Counted from the first letter of the stretch, positions 1-11,000 are shown. The stretch is DNA of 64,000 nucleotides from Corydoras sp. C115 (GCA_019802505.1 JAFMOC010000043.1:597501-661500), one strand, 5' to 3'. A program made the numbers and translations. Notes: generated by a model not told the origin, from the sequence alone.

Positions 1-110
1 CAAACCCACACTGACATGAGGAGAACATGAAAACTCCACCCAGATCAGGAGTCACACCTGGATCCCCGGCGCTGAGAGACAAATGTTCTAACCTCTACAG
101 CACCCACGAT
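1..110 (-). repeat. V-SINE-like fragment cut by the window edge
   Basis: Reverse-complement head and core of the dominant SINE of this window: the 'aggagaacatg' and 'ccacccagat' core words, then the inverted tRNA-like head. It is old and diverged, with the A-box region degraded. Confidence 0.7.
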
Positions 111-146
111 TAGAAATATTAATATTATCATCATAATTATTAATAC

Positions 147-492
147 GGCGGCACGACGGCTTAGTGGTTAGCACGTTCGCCTCTCAGCGCTAGGGATTCC
201 GGTTCGAATCCCCATCTGGGTGGAGTTTCCATGATCTCCCCGTGTCTGCATGGGTTTCCTCCGGGTTCTCTGGTTTCCTCCCACAGTCCAAAAACATGGA
301 TCAAGTCAATTGAATTCTCAAAAATTGCCCCATATAGAGTGTGTCTGTGTGAGTGAGTGTGTGCCCGGCGATGGATTGGTGCCCTGTCCTGGGTGTATCT
401 GCCCAGCGCCTGAAACGTTCTCCACTGGATGGGAATGGGGAACCACACCGTGACCCTAATAGAGGATAAAGTGGGAGATAATGAATGAATGA
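147..492 (+). repeat. Full-length V-SINE/DANA-like SINE with 14-bp TSD
   Basis: The 5' tRNA-like head contains an A box (GGCTTAGTGGTT) and a B box (GGTTCGAATCC). The core 'tgggtttcctccgggttctc' and 'cacagtccaaaaacatg' follows, then a 3' tail ending in (gaat)n. The perfect duplication ataattattaatac flanks it at 133-146 and 493-506. The TSD and tail show integration by LINE-type target-primed reverse transcription. Head, core and tail agree with the vertebrate V-SINE superfamily (zebrafish DANA is one member); the family assignment is from recall, without a database search. Confidence 0.88.
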
Positions 493-506
493 ATAATTAT
501 TAATAC

Positions 507-1546
507 TTTTTCTGCTACACTATCTTGTCGTTATGTAACTCACTTCAGTATCTCGCTTTACAGCTTTCTCTGAGAATCCTTTACTATTCACATTTTAGAT
601 TCTTGGTTTCTGATGATCCTGCAGCATTATCCCTCAGCAGCATCTCTCATTCTCTCTGTAAATATGTCCCGTCCCGTTTACATGCTGCTGTTTGCTGCAT
701 GTCCGTTCCAAAGGCTCCATTACTAAAAAGTTAAATAAAGGGATAAATAACAGCTTCAGGCGCCGCCATGCACTCAGGCAGCACCGGACCTTAAACCAGC
801 CTGCTGCAGAACAAGCTCCAACCACATTACACCAGAAATCAGGTTTAAATCAGTTCTGTGAAAGAACCCCCCATTCTATCCCCTTTAAATTCCAACAATT
901 ACAGAACACGGACAGAATCATGAGAGAAGGTTTCAGCTCGCACACTGTAGCATTCTGTCAGATTCTCATGATTTAAGCAACTGATAAACTTTATATGTCA
1001 TTATGTTTTTAAAAAGGTGCATTTTTTTTCTAACCCCATTTACAGGGCTTCCCACATGTGCTCACCTCACTCAGTGTGTGTGTGTGTGTGTGTGTTTCAC
1101 TGCACTGATGGGTTAAATGTGGAGGACCTCTGTGTGTAAGTACAGTAGACAAATGAAATCACTTTAATGAGATCCCTTTATATCTCAAATTTGAGTAACT
1201 AATTAATTCTTTGATCATAAACCATTTGATCCTAAAAAATAATCATTACAGGTCGTTATTTCCAAAGCGTGAACTGGCAAGCAACTTTAATTTTTTACAC
1301 TAAAGATTCAAAGTCTTAAACCCCTCAGATGGTAACCTGCCTGGTGATTATATGAAAAAATGAGGGCAACTTGGAGCGAGGTGGTGGTGGTTGGGGGGGG
1401 GGGGTAGCAGATGTGCTATAGAGGCTCAGTGCAGGTCTTATCTGTTACCTGCAGCCCTGTTGGTATTAATGGAGGTATGCTAGCGGTTCAGAGTGCAAGG
1501 AAAGCTGGGTTTTCATTAGAGCTAGGCAAAGCACATGTGCACAAAC

Positions 1547-1580
<34 letters not shown>

Positions 1581-2160
1581 TGTATGGATTGTGGGTGTGA
1601 GTGAAAGAAGGAAACTGAGAAAACAATTCCAGGAGTCCATCATACTGTGTGAAATCTCATGAAGAATACAGATGGTCCAGTTAGTCCTAACCTCAGAATC
1701 TGATTGGTTCAGAGATTTTATCCCCATGATGATCATCACAGTGTTTTCACACCATAAAACCAAAAACATGTCATTTTATTTTCAGGAAGTTCCTTCTGTC
1801 TTCTGTCCTTCAGTTAAAGATTATTGAAAACAAAACTTTGTTGATGAAATAGAAATCCGGCAAAGTCAGAGAGCACGGCAAGTGACATGCTGATTGGTTC
1901 AATGCATGTGACAATCAAAACACACCCATGAATCACGTCACGCCGTTACGATAGCAAAGACACAATGATACACCGAAATCCAGCTGCGAGGTGCGTGGTT
2001 GACACCTCGCTAAAGTTTGGTGTTGCAAAGTAAAGTTTATGCGACAAGATCGCTAAAATAAAACCGCCTTGAGCTGCTTTTGGGTGGTTGTTGAGAGTAT
2101 ATAAACCTCCTCAGGATCCCAAAGAGTATGAATAAGTATGTAAGTAATTTTGATGTAATC
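507..2160. other. Intron 4 sequence: mostly unique, one SINE tail
   Basis: No exon-like frame with splice sites was seen on either strand. About 1015-1170 is the 3' part of a second, GT-rich SINE ('acatgtgctcac...cactgcactgatgggttaaatgtggagga'), also seen near 26745, 28165 and 31815. (TG)n tracts lie at about 1073-1095 and 1549-1578, and a G-run at about 1392-1404. Confidence 0.6.
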
Positions 2161-2161
2161 G

Positions 2162-2162
<1 letters not shown>

Positions 2163-2211
<49 letters not shown>

Positions 2212-2222
2212 TCGACTTATTC

Positions 2223-2289
<67 letters not shown>

Positions 2290-2410
2290 CATTCATTATC
2301 TCCCGCTTAATCCTCTATTAGGGTCGCGGTGGGGTTCCCATGCCCATCCAGGGAGGACGTCTCGGGCGCTGGGCAGACACACCCAGGACAGGGCGCCAAT
2401 CCATCGCTGG

Positions 2411-2479
<69 letters not shown>

Positions 2480-2525
2480 TAATTTTTATATATATAAATA
2501 TAATATTTATATATATAAATATGAT
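2163..2525. repeat. Compound (CA)n/(TA)n microsatellites around a short SINE fragment
   Basis: (CA)n at 2163-2209, (TA)n at about 2224-2288, a minus-strand V-SINE 3' half at about 2289-2412 ('tctcccgcttaatcctctat' to 'ccatcgctggg'), then (TA)n at 2414-2475 fading into AT-rich sequence. The TA tracts sit on both sides of the SINE fragment, and the tract after its truncated 5' end begins inside the SINE word 'tgggtg'. Confidence 0.9.
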
Positions 2526-3257
2526 ATTGAAGCAGTTGGCTATTTCTATGTTGGAACCTAATTATTTTTATTTTATTTTTAAATGATTTTAATTTTATTT
2601 TGAGACTCGTGTCCGATGTTTTAAGTCGTCGTGCTGGATGTTTTAAATAAACAGCTCATCTTTTGTTTTAAGCTAAAACTGGGTTGTTGTTGCATCTTTT
2701 AAAATGCAGCCTTCACAGTCTATAAAATCGAGCCTTTGATGTGCCATTTAAACACAATGCCACTGAATTCTACCAGAATAACCTGAGCTAAACAAAAGAC
2801 TTAAGAGAATAGAGCGGTTGGAGAACAGCGTGCGTGAAGCAGCGGTCGGGAAAATGAAATGACAAACGTGTTTTTATTTTACTTTTATACGACTACAAAT
2901 GACTCATGCTTGCGAGGACAATTAAACAGCAAATGAAGGGCTATTTAATTGCATTTGTCTTTTTGGCAGGATATTTACAGAGAGAAAGGAGAAAGAAAAT
3001 GTTAAGCGTGGGATGGGAATTGTAGCTTATGACATTAATTATACGACTTTGGCTGAATACAACACCAATAATCAAACACTCAGGGTTTTATTCAACCCAG
3101 TGCTTCTGGTAAAAGCAGATTTGCTAATTGTGAGCAGCTATGAGAACTGTAAAAGTCCTGAAAAGCCCATTTCATTTACTTTTAATTGTTATCGGTTGAA
3201 GCTTAAAACCCCATCACTTTAAAACTGAATTAATAAAAGTGTTTTTTTTCTACAATG
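2526..3257. other. Intron 4, AT-rich unique sequence
   Basis: No recognisable gene or repeat. Several 'aattaat'/'taatta' words occur. The short open frame at 3013-3222 has no splice context or recognisable motif. Confidence 0.5.
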
Positions 3258-3450
3258 GCAATTACATTTGGTCATTTAGCAGATGCTTTTATTCAAGCAA
3301 CTTACAAAGCGAGCACAGGGTTGGCCACAGCATCCCCTAAAGGTCTTGCTCAAGGACCCACATTGGTAACATCAGCGGACCTGCGGATTTGAACCCAAAA
3401 CCTACAAATTGATAGCCCACCACTATTCACTGAGCTTCTAGCACTGAGCT
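3258..3450 (-). repeat. Second tRNA-like repeat family (SINE-B)
   Basis: The plus strand reads 'tcatttagcagatgctttta...cttgctcaaggacccacattggtaa...ttgaaccc'. Reverse complemented, the better copy of the same family at 35394-35605 starts with a tRNA-like 'ggtagctcagtggttagggc' head and has a 'ggttcaaatccc' B-box-like element. This repeat is common in fish genomes; I infer a tRNA-derived SINE. Confidence 0.65.
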
Positions 3451-4040
3451 TTTAGTCTTCAGAGATGTATATTCATATGCAAATGTACTCCTTTATTACA
3501 CCGGCCTTCATTCTGCCAGATTCCTAGAATAAATTCTCTCAGTGTATCTCTCAGATTCTGCTGAGACGCTAATAAAGCTGATATTCACAGTGAGCAGGTC
3601 GCTGTGTTAATGCCGCTTCCATCACCTGCAGCAAAACAAGATGTGTACAAAAAGAGGCACCAAACAAAAAGAGCTAACAAGACAAACTGTAAGCTTCAAG
3701 AAGTTTGATAAGAAAAGGTCAGCATTTAAACTGTCAGACGGATTAAAGGTTGAGATGAAAGCATGAATAGATTATGAAGCAGCAAACCATGGCTGCTTTA
3801 TGTTCTGATCTTTACAGGTTCCATCTCAGAAAAAGTGAAGATGCATCTTTAGTCTTCAGTTTTTAGATAAATATATAAAAGAGCAACAGCACAGAATGTC
3901 ACCTCTTAAGAAATGTAAAGTCCCTCTGAAATTCAACATGACAAGTGATTCGGAGAGCAGATGTAGAGTAATCAGTGGTTAAATACACAGGGAAAGTGTG
4001 TGTTCATTAGTCATTTCATTGAGTTCATTGAAAGAGGTAC
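3451..4040. other. Intron 4 immediately downstream of exon 4
   Basis: Unique AT-rich sequence with no further exon. The exon 4 donor is GT at 4040-4039 on the minus strand (GTACCT). Confidence 0.5.
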
Positions 4041-4175
4041 CTGCGGTGGACAGGCAGTTCTCCTCATCACTGTTGTCTTTACAGTTGTCTTCTCCGTTAC
4101 ACAGGAAACTTCTGTCCACACATCGGCCATTCCGACAATGAAAGCGGGCCGCGGAGCACACCAGAGGATTCCCCG
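4041..4175 (-). CDS. ldlrad3: ldlrad3 coding exon 4: third LDLa module
   Basis: This 135-nt exon is phase 1 at both ends. The acceptor is ...ttctctgcag before 4175 and the donor GT follows 4041. It encodes residues about 110-153 of the assembled protein. Six cysteines (about 115, 122, 127, 134, 140, 149) form a complete LDLa repeat, and the C-terminal calcium cage is visible in C-N-G-E-D-N-C-K-D-N-S-D-E-E-N-C. LDLa modules fold around Ca2+ in the extracellular part of LDLR-family receptors. The N-P-L-x-C start and D-N-S-D-E-E-x-C end match the third LDLa of LDLRAD3. The next exon should supply the juxtamembrane and transmembrane segment and is not in the window. Mammalian LDLRAD3 has been linked to APP processing and to activation of Nedd4/Itch ubiquitin ligases through its cytoplasmic tail (family knowledge). 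Confidence 0.94.
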
Positions 4176-4444
4176 CTGCAGAGAATAAGCAGGGACAACA
4201 AATTAGGTTCAATGTAACTGTTATAAGCAGAAATGACAGACCATGCAGCTTATGATGTGCTGTGCTGGGTATGAACAAAAATGTGTATAAAAGAGTGTAG
4301 TGAGGTCACAGAGTGGCAGTAACTATAGAGATTAAAAAAATAACTTTTTTTAAGACTTTAAAACACATTTAAACATTCATTTGCATGCAAAGTACATTTA
4401 AGAGCAATTTATTATTATTATTTTTTTTAATTTCAAAACTCCAG

Positions 4445-4562
4445 CGATGGATTGGCGCCCTGTATCTGCCCAGTGCCCGAGACGTTCTCCCCTGGATGGG
4501 CATGGGGAACCCCACCGCGACCCTAATAGAGGATAAAGCGGGTGATAATGAATGAATGAATG
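4445..4562 (+). repeat. Short-form (5'-truncated) V-SINE with 12-bp TSD
   Basis: Only the last ~118 nt of the SINE is present, starting at 'cgatggattggcg' and ending in (gaat)n. The duplication tcaaaactccag flanks it (4433-4444 and 4563-4574). An intact TSD around a half-element means it integrated in this form rather than losing its head later. Confidence 0.88.
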
Positions 4563-4574
4563 TCAAAACTCCAG

Positions 4575-5284
4575 TGTATTTGCATTTCGCCATCTTGTCA
4601 AAAAATCCAAAATATTTAAAGAGAAGGGTAGACGGCAAACGAATGGTTGTTACTATGGTTCTTTTTTTAAAACAAGATAGAAGACGAGTACAAAATCAGT
4701 TTGGATTGAATTATTTACTTTTGTCTTTTCATTTTTTACAAGCTTTTTTTTGACTGTAAGCTGCCCAGAACGCATCCGGGGTGGCAACCCACCATTTGAG
4801 AATAGGTTATAGTTAGGGATAGGGATGGGATAGGTTATAGTTTTAGTATTTTAGGGAAATGAATGACTAGAAACATGAAAAACATACATAGAAAATAGAT
4901 TATATAAAATGCCGAGTGAGTTAAAAAAAAAAGAAAATTAAATCTAAAATAGGAGCAGAAGAGAACGGTTCTATGCAACATGGAGAGGTTGGTGCTATAA
5001 AGGTTCTGCGGAATGGTAATAACTGTGATTGAAAGAGGATCAGGAGGTGAAATCAATACCTCAGTAAGTGAATGAGAGCGAGTGGCATGACGGACTGAGT
5101 GCTGAGGCAGAGGGAGGGTTAATGATGGCAACCACGTGACTTAATTTCTTTATTTCTTACATTTCTGAGTTTGACGGTGACACACAGGTAGGAACCACAG
5201 GTAGGAACCGGGTTCCGATTCATGAGTTTTTACTTTTAGTGTAAAAACCATTTAGGTCAATGATTTCATTTCTCTTTTGAGAAT
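4575..5284. other. Intron 3, no gene seen
   Basis: Unique AT-rich sequence; nothing recognisable on either strand. Confidence 0.5.
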
Positions 5285-5460
5285 AATTAGCGATGCTGGC
5301 TTAGGGGTTAACATGTTCCCCTCTCAGCGCTGGAGCTTCAGGTTCGAATCCCAATCTGGGTGGAGTGTCCATGTTCTCCGCGTGTCCGTGTGGGTTTCCT
5401 CCGGGTTCTCTGGTTTCCTCCCACAATCCAAAAACATGGATTCAAGGCAAATTGCCATTA
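5285..5460 (+). repeat. V-SINE head and core, 3'-truncated
   Basis: tRNA-like head (ggcttaggggtt, ggttcgaatccc) and core up to 'aaaaacatggattcaaggcaaattgcc'. The 3' third is missing. Confidence 0.8.
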
Positions 5461-6128
5461 AGAAATAAAAAATGGGTTTCTGATTGTATATGCAAGTGAT
5501 TCTTGCACATTTTAAACCCAATTTAAAACACTTTCTCATAAATTTTTGACTGCCCCCTCTGCCATCTTTAAATATTATTATGCCTCAAGACTTCAAAAAG
5601 ATCTTTACTTATAGCACAAATCAACGTTGTACTTTTATTTAAATAGAAACATCACATCAAAAAATTAAGTGCTGGAAAGAAGGTTCTCTCTAAAGACCCT
5701 CTGTGTCAGCACACGGTGTGTGTGTGTGTGTGTGTGTGCGCTCTTTCTTGTCTCTTCGGGCTCAGAGAGGTGAAACAAGGCAGCACTACCTGGAAGCTAG
5801 ACTGAGGCAACCACTGCCGAGCTCGGCACACAGCTCTGATTAAAGGTTCAGATTAGATCTGAGCATACATGATGGCCCAAAGGCGACGCCCAACGACTCC
5901 TGCAACACGGCGGGATTTAGGAGGTGTGAGTGCGCCACGCTCAGGCTGTGAGGCAACTCGTAAATCCCCTAAAAGAGAGTGCGCTATAATTTCATATTAT
6001 TTTATAACATTTTATATGATATTCTTTTTATCCAATTTTTAAAGTGCCTTTCAAGACTAAAGGGCAATAGTTGTATATGATGGTTATTGTTCAGCCATTT
6101 AATTATTAATAAAAAATCAGACATTCAG
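5461..6128. other. Intron 3, no gene seen
   Basis: Unique sequence with a (TG)n tract at about 5719-5738 and a moderately GC-rich stretch at 5750-5960. No splice-bounded frame was recognised. Confidence 0.5.
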
Positions 6129-6139
6129 GTCCTTAAATC

Positions 6140-6281
6140 AGAATCAGAATCGGACTTTATTGGCCAAGTATGTTCACACATACAAGGAATTTGTCTTTGG
6201 TTACAATAGCTCACAGTGCACAATAAGTGACAGACATGCCCAAACTAGCATTCCTCATACACACACACACACGCACGCACG

Positions 6282-6313
<32 letters not shown>

Positions 6314-6900
6314 CACACACACACCTGTAAACATGACGGTTGTGCAATTTGCAGATTGTATTTAAATAAAGTGCTAGTGCAAAACTGTAATGGATAGTTA
6401 AATAGATGAGAATGGAAGAAGACTGGTTGAGAGTATTGAGAATGAGTCCAGAAGTAGTGTTTAAATGTTCAGCTGTTCATGAGTGTAATGGCGTGTGGAA
6501 AAAAGCTTCTCCGTAATCTGGAGGTCTTGATCCTCAACTGACCGAACCGCCGGCCTGAGGGAAGATACTGGAACAGGTGATGTCCAGGGCGTGATGGATC
6601 TCGGACGATGTTCTCTGCCCGCTTCCTGGTTCCGGCCGTGTGCAGGTCCGGTAGGGAGGGTAGCTTTACGCCGATGGTTCTCTCTGCAGACCTGATGATG
6701 CGCTGTAGTCTGTGGGTGTCGTGTCTGGTGGCTGAGCTGCCCCACACTGTGATGGATGCGGTGAGGACAGATTGTGTGGTGGCGGTGTAGAACTGCACCA
6801 TCAGCTCCTTGGGCAGGTTGAACTTCCTCAGCTGACGCAGGAAGTACAGTCTCTGCTGAGCCTTCTTGATGATGGTGCTGATGTTGCAGTCCCATTTTAA
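6140..6900 (-). mobile_element. 5'-truncated L2-like LINE, 3' end, with 11-bp TSD
   Basis: The perfect duplication gtccttaaatc flanks it at 6129-6139 and 6901-6911. Read on the minus strand it carries an open reverse-transcriptase C-terminal frame (6900-6469), a 3' UTR with a (CA)n tract (about 6256-6325), and the tail 'tgtgtgaacatacttggcc' plus 'aataaagtc' followed by (tgattc)n. This end structure is typical of fish L2/CR1-clade LINEs. Truncation plus TSD indicates one retrotransposition event. Confidence 0.85.
6469..6900 (-). pseudogene. LINE ORF2 C-terminal remnant (reverse transcriptase 3' region)
   Basis: An open frame of 144 codons with no ATG of its own, since the element is 5'-truncated. 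Recognisable segments in order: A-Q-Q-R-L-Y-F-L-R-Q-L-R, L-P-K-E-L-M-V-Q-F-Y, S-I-T-V-W, L-Q-R-I-I-R-S-A-E-R-T-I-G, and near the C terminus L-P-S-G-R-R-F-G and R-R-S-F-F-P. These are common in fish L2-like reverse transcriptases downstream of the catalytic core. The catalytic YxDD box is absent, so it is not functional. Confidence 0.85.
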
Positions 6901-6911
6901 GTCCTTAAATC

Positions 6912-7120
6912 TGATTGGCTGAGCTGTTTGTCCAGCCGCGATATTATTGATTCACATTCGTATCAATGTGTGATAATGCTAATTAATATAAACTGCAAGT
7001 CGAAACCTGATGAGCACTAAATTATTGCAGTTATTGTTTAGAAACTGTGTTCTGTAATTTGGCCACTAGGTGGCATTATTTTTAATTGTTAGAGAAACCA
7101 GTAACCTGTTACTCAGGACT
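6912..7120 (+). repeat. Unclassified interspersed repeat R1, copy 1
   Basis: Shares 'ctgattggctgagc' at one end and 'tctgtaatttggccactag' plus 'agagaaaccag' at the other with copies at 16128-16365 (inverted) and 26220-26620. Length is ~210-240 bp. No coding or tRNA-like segment was seen; it is probably a non-autonomous DNA transposon. The L2-like LINE inserted next to its left end. Confidence 0.7.
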
Positions 7121-7125
7121 AGATT

Positions 7126-7920
7126 ATGTCACGGAATATCATGCTACACCAGCATCATGCTACACCTCCATCATCCCACACCTCCATCACGCTATACCTC
7201 CATCATACCACATCTCCATCATACCACACCTCCATCATCCCACACCTCCATCATACCACACCTCCATCATACCACACCTCCATCACGCTATACCTCCATC
7301 ATACCACACCTCCATCATACCACACCTCCATCATACCACATCTCCATCATACCACACCTCCATCATCCCACACCTCCATCATACCTCCATCATACCACAC
7401 CTCCATCATACCACACCTCCATCACGCTACACCTCCATTATACCACACCTCCATCATACCACACCGCCATCATGCTACACCTCCATTATACCACACCTCC
7501 ATCATACCACACCGCCATCATGCTACACCTCCATTATACCACACCTCCATCATACCACACCTCTATCACGCTACACCTCCATTATACCACACCTCCATCA
7601 TACCACACCGCCATCACGCTACACCTCCATTATACCACACCTCCATTATACCACACCTCCATCATACCACACCTCTATCACGCTACACCTCCATTATACC
7701 ACACCTCCATCATACCACACCGCCATCATGCTACACCTCCATTATACCACACCTCCATCATACCACACCGCCATCACGCTACACCTCCATTATACCACAC
7801 CTCGATCATACCACACCTCTATCACGCTACACCTCCATTATACCACACCTCCATCATACCACACCGCCATCACGCTACACCTCCATTATACTACACCGCC
7901 ATCACGCTACAGCTTCATTA
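7126..7920 (+). repeat. 16-bp minisatellite with 48-bp higher-order units
   Basis: About 50 tandem copies of a 16-bp unit close to cataccacacctccat. From about 7415 the units are organised in trimers (48 bp) recognisable by a gctacacc variant, a tataccac variant and a ccgcc variant. The unit has no stop codon in any forward frame and 16 is not divisible by 3, so all three plus frames stay open for 279-286 codons. These frames are a by-product of the repeat, not genes. Confidence 0.95.
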
Positions 7921-7924
7921 TGTA

Positions 7925-8867
7925 AAGTGAAGGTTCTTTCAGACGGTGAAGCACCACAGCTTCAAACATCCTGTGTGCAGTTATAAAACTCAAACTCTTT
8001 CAGTTGAGGAAGATCAAAACTGTGTGAGGATAAAACAGCCGAGTCTGAAGTGTACTGGATGAATTCACTTTGATCCAACCTTCCAGAAGGAAGTAGATTC
8101 TAGAGTTCTGCTCAGAGATTATGACAGAACAATAGAGAACAGAGAACCAACAGGGGACAAATAAAAACAAAGAACACAGATGGACAACAATCTGTAATTA
8201 TAAAACTACAATGTCCATCTATATGATAAGTGGAGAAAATATCCAAACTTTTGACTAATACTGTATGTTAAATTTAAAAACTTATCACATAGATCACATA
8301 TTTTTTTCAGATGTAATGATCAGTTGTAAAGTGAGGGCTGTCTACATATTTCTGTCCATTGGTGCATCATTCAGAACTCTCTTCGTTACTGAATCTTCGT
8401 CTTGTGTAATATGAGCGGTGTTTTCTCACAGTCCTGAATGTACCCACACACACGCTAATGTAACCAAACACAGATGTTTACACGTTGATTGCTCTTCTTT
8501 GTAACACGAGCGATAATTCACCTCATTTCATCATGGAAATTTCATTTACTTCACCCTCTGCCATTTACTCAGATAACAATAATAATTAGGGTTCATGGAA
8601 ACGGAGCTGGAATGAGCCGGGGTGTTTAACACTCTGTGAAAACCTCAGAATGCCACTAACAATTCGTCTTAATTAGACCTAAATATATCAAACCACCCAA
8701 AAGTACCCCGACCATTTTCACTTAATGAGTTGGAATGGCAACCCAGCCCTTAATTAGTCCTCTATTTAAAGATCATTCCTTTAAAACCTTGTATTTTATG
8801 TATAAAGCTCACAGTTCTGGATGGATGTGTGTGAAGAGGTTTGCATTTTGAAATGGGAGATACTTAC
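7925..8867. other. Intron 3 adjoining exon 3: unique, with a MITE remnant
   Basis: About 8160-8280 is a remnant of a Tc1-like MITE (inverted 'actacaatgtccatctatatgataag', ending 'ccaaacttttgactaatactgta'). The segment 8480-8800 is repeat-free and rich in homeodomain-type TAATTA/TTAATTAG words. Confidence 0.5.
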
Positions 8868-8993
8868 TGCAGTTGTGTTCGTCGCTTCCATCGGGGCAGT
8901 CGCGGAACCCGTTACAGCGGAAGCGCCCGATGATGCAGTGGACGCCGTTGGCACAGCCGAAGAACTTGGGAGCACACTTGGACTTTACCTTTG
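8868..8993 (-). CDS. ldlrad3: ldlrad3 coding exon 3: second LDLa module
   Basis: This 126-nt exon is phase 1 at both ends. The acceptor is a T-run followed by ag (8995-8994) and the donor is GTAAGT from 8867 downward. It encodes residues about 68-108, beginning K-V-K-S-K-C-A-P-K-F-F after the shared Pro codon. Cysteines at about 73, 80, 86, 93, 99 and 108 make one LDLa module with the calcium-cage residues D-C-P-D-G-S-D-E. The uninterrupted G-V-H-C-I-I-G-R-F-R-C-N-G-F segment is highly characteristic of LDLRAD3 and separates it from LRP1/LRP2-type LDLa exons. The T-tract at the acceptor is unusually pure. Confidence 0.95.
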
Positions 8994-9070
8994 CTAAAAA
9001 AAAAAAAAACACACAACAGAAAAAAGTGAACACAGCTGATCTGTTTCAGTTCTGCTTTCATAATATTTTA

Positions 9071-9570
9071 TTATCTTCGAGGTGGGGTTCCACATGCCCA
9101 TCCAGGGGAGAACGTTTCAGATGTTGGGCTGATACACCCATCACAGGGTGCCTAGACACACACTATATAGTGGCAAGTTAGAGCAGCCAATTCACCTTGA
9201 ATTAATGTTTTTGGACTGTAGAAGGAAACCGGAGAACATGGAGGAAACGCATACGGATATAAGGAGAACATGGACACTTGATTCAAATGCTATACAAGGG
9301 TCATGGGGTGGGGGTGGCTTTCTCCATGCCCATCCATGGAGGAACGTTTTAGGCACTGGACAGATACACCCAGAACAAGGTGCCAATTTATCTCTGGGCA
9401 CACTCACCCACACACACACAAAACATAGGGGCAATTGAAACCAGCCAAATCACCTTGAAACCAGAGAAAATTCACATGGACACATGGAAACCCACCAGAT
9501 CAGGATTCAAACCTGGATCCTAGTGCTGGGAGGAGAACATGCTAACCATTGCCCCACCATGCTGCCCGTC
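9071..9570 (-). repeat. Two diverged V-SINE copies in tandem
   Basis: About 9071-9287 and 9297-9570 each run from 'ccatgcccatcca' through 'tttttggactgtag' (second copy degraded) to the inverted head, both on the minus strand. Divergence is high and no clean TSD was found. They lie ~80 bp upstream of exon 3 in transcript sense. A Tc1-like MITE end fragment follows at about 9585-9660. Confidence 0.75.
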
Positions 9571-9660
9571 TGTAATCATTAAACCAGTCCATCTTTATGG
9601 TAAGTGCAGAAAATAGACAAGGGAGCAAAAAGGGGGTGTGTCCAAACATTTGACTGTATT

Positions 9661-10859
9661 TATGAGGGATAATCAGCTCTGACTTATGGAAAAAAATCAT
9701 TTCTACACCGATCTTTAAGGTTCTGTAAGTGATTTACAGAGTGAGTAATGAATTGTCATCATGGCGGTGCGCGTCACAGGTAGCAGTGCGATATTTATTG
9801 TGTTTTTTGTTGCCATGCTCTTTGAAGTGGACTTGGTTTGCAAATGAAAGTGGCTGGATTTATTACTTTCTCTCTGGTTATGCAGGCAAAGTGCGGCTTC
9901 TCGCCGATGAAAGCAGACGCGGACTAATAAGACAGATTCGTGTCGCACAAGCGGCGAGCGTGAAAGTGACGTTAAATGGTGGGCCTCACCGTCCAAGGCT
10001 GACAGTCTTCTATAGATTCTGTAACAACATGAGGAAGACTGCCCGGAAGCCCAGAGCTATTTAAACCTGTACACAGGGAGGCGCCTGAGAGCCGATCAAT
10101 CACCCGACTCCAACCTGGTTTTAGTACCGGCTGTTTACTTCCATTAACCGAATGCATGGGGAGAAATACAATGTTATAGAAGTTGGACATAAAAAGCAAT
10201 AAGGCCACATAAAAGGCCGCTTGAATAATTCAGCTGCCTCGATGCTGAAGTAATAGCTCTGACACGACGATCCATCAGGGATACGGAGCGCTCGGTCCGC
10301 AGTTGGACTGACGCACCCGTACACCGGAGCAGCCCCGGTCTGCAAAAGGGCAGCAGGAGACAGTGTGTTCCTGCGTCTCAGACCACCAGATAAACAAAGA
10401 CATCATCTTCCAGCCCGTTCTGAATCGGCTGGTGGAAAATAGAGGTAATAACAAAACCTGGAGCCAGATGAAAGGTCACGAGCCACGCGCTCTGTATATG
10501 GGTCTGTGTGTGCATGCTTTGAACCCATGCTTTCTTTAAATAGCCTTTACACGAGAAGCAAAGTAATAAATATTTAAAGACAGAAGCCCTCTGAAACCCA
10601 TACTTTTTTACATTAAAACATTACAGTAAAGCCAGAAAACCCTTAATAAGCTTCTACAAAGATGGAATATCATCATCATCAGTTACCTGAAGAGAGAACT
10701 GACAGAAAGAGACGTTTCAAATAAAGGATGATGTACGAGAACATTTCAATGATGAAGGTAATGGAGCCGCCGGTGGCATGTGATGTGTGATACAGAGTCA
10801 AAGAGAGAATCTACTGTTTGAACTCGTATGCTGTGATCTTAAATACCACTGTATAAGGG
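9661..10859. other. Intron 2, unique sequence
   Basis: No repeat or exon was recognised. Short open frames on both strands (for example 9729-10064) lack splice context and known motifs. Confidence 0.5.
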
Positions 10860-11000
10860 CAATATAGATCAGCTAGTTCACCTTGATTCTATGTTTTTGA
10901 ACTGTGGAAGGACACCGGAGAACGCAAAAAAAAACTCCCCCAGATCAGGATTTGAAGCTGGATCCACAACGAACGTGATAACCACATGCTGCCTGAATGC
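10860..11000 (-). repeat. Old V-SINE fragment
   Basis: Contains 'gggcaatatagatcagc', 'tgtttttgaactgtgga', 'caccggagaac' and 'cccagatcaggatttgaa', the core of the SINE in inverted orientation with many substitutions. Confidence 0.65.

Noticed and set aside
147..210. tRNA-like A and B boxes repeated at dozens of places
   Set aside because: These are the heads of SINEs. They are followed by the SINE core and (gaat)n tail and do not fold into full cloverleafs, so they are not tRNA genes.
161..448. Recurring ~60-100-codon frames with motifs such as S-H-S-P-K-T-W-I-K or F-G-L-W-E-E-T
   Set aside because: They recur wherever the V-SINE occurs and are its sense or antisense translations, not a protein family.
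1..4040. Search for the ldlrad3 transmembrane exon
   Set aside because: No minus-strand frame with an acceptor, a Tyr-Tyr-Pro-type juxtamembrane segment and a hydrophobic helix was found; it should lie beyond the left edge.
7070..7986. Three overlapping plus-strand frames of 279-286 codons, His/Pro/Ser/Tyr-rich
   Set aside because: They are translations of a stop-free 16-bp minisatellite in three phases. There is no conserved domain, no splice context and no codon bias.
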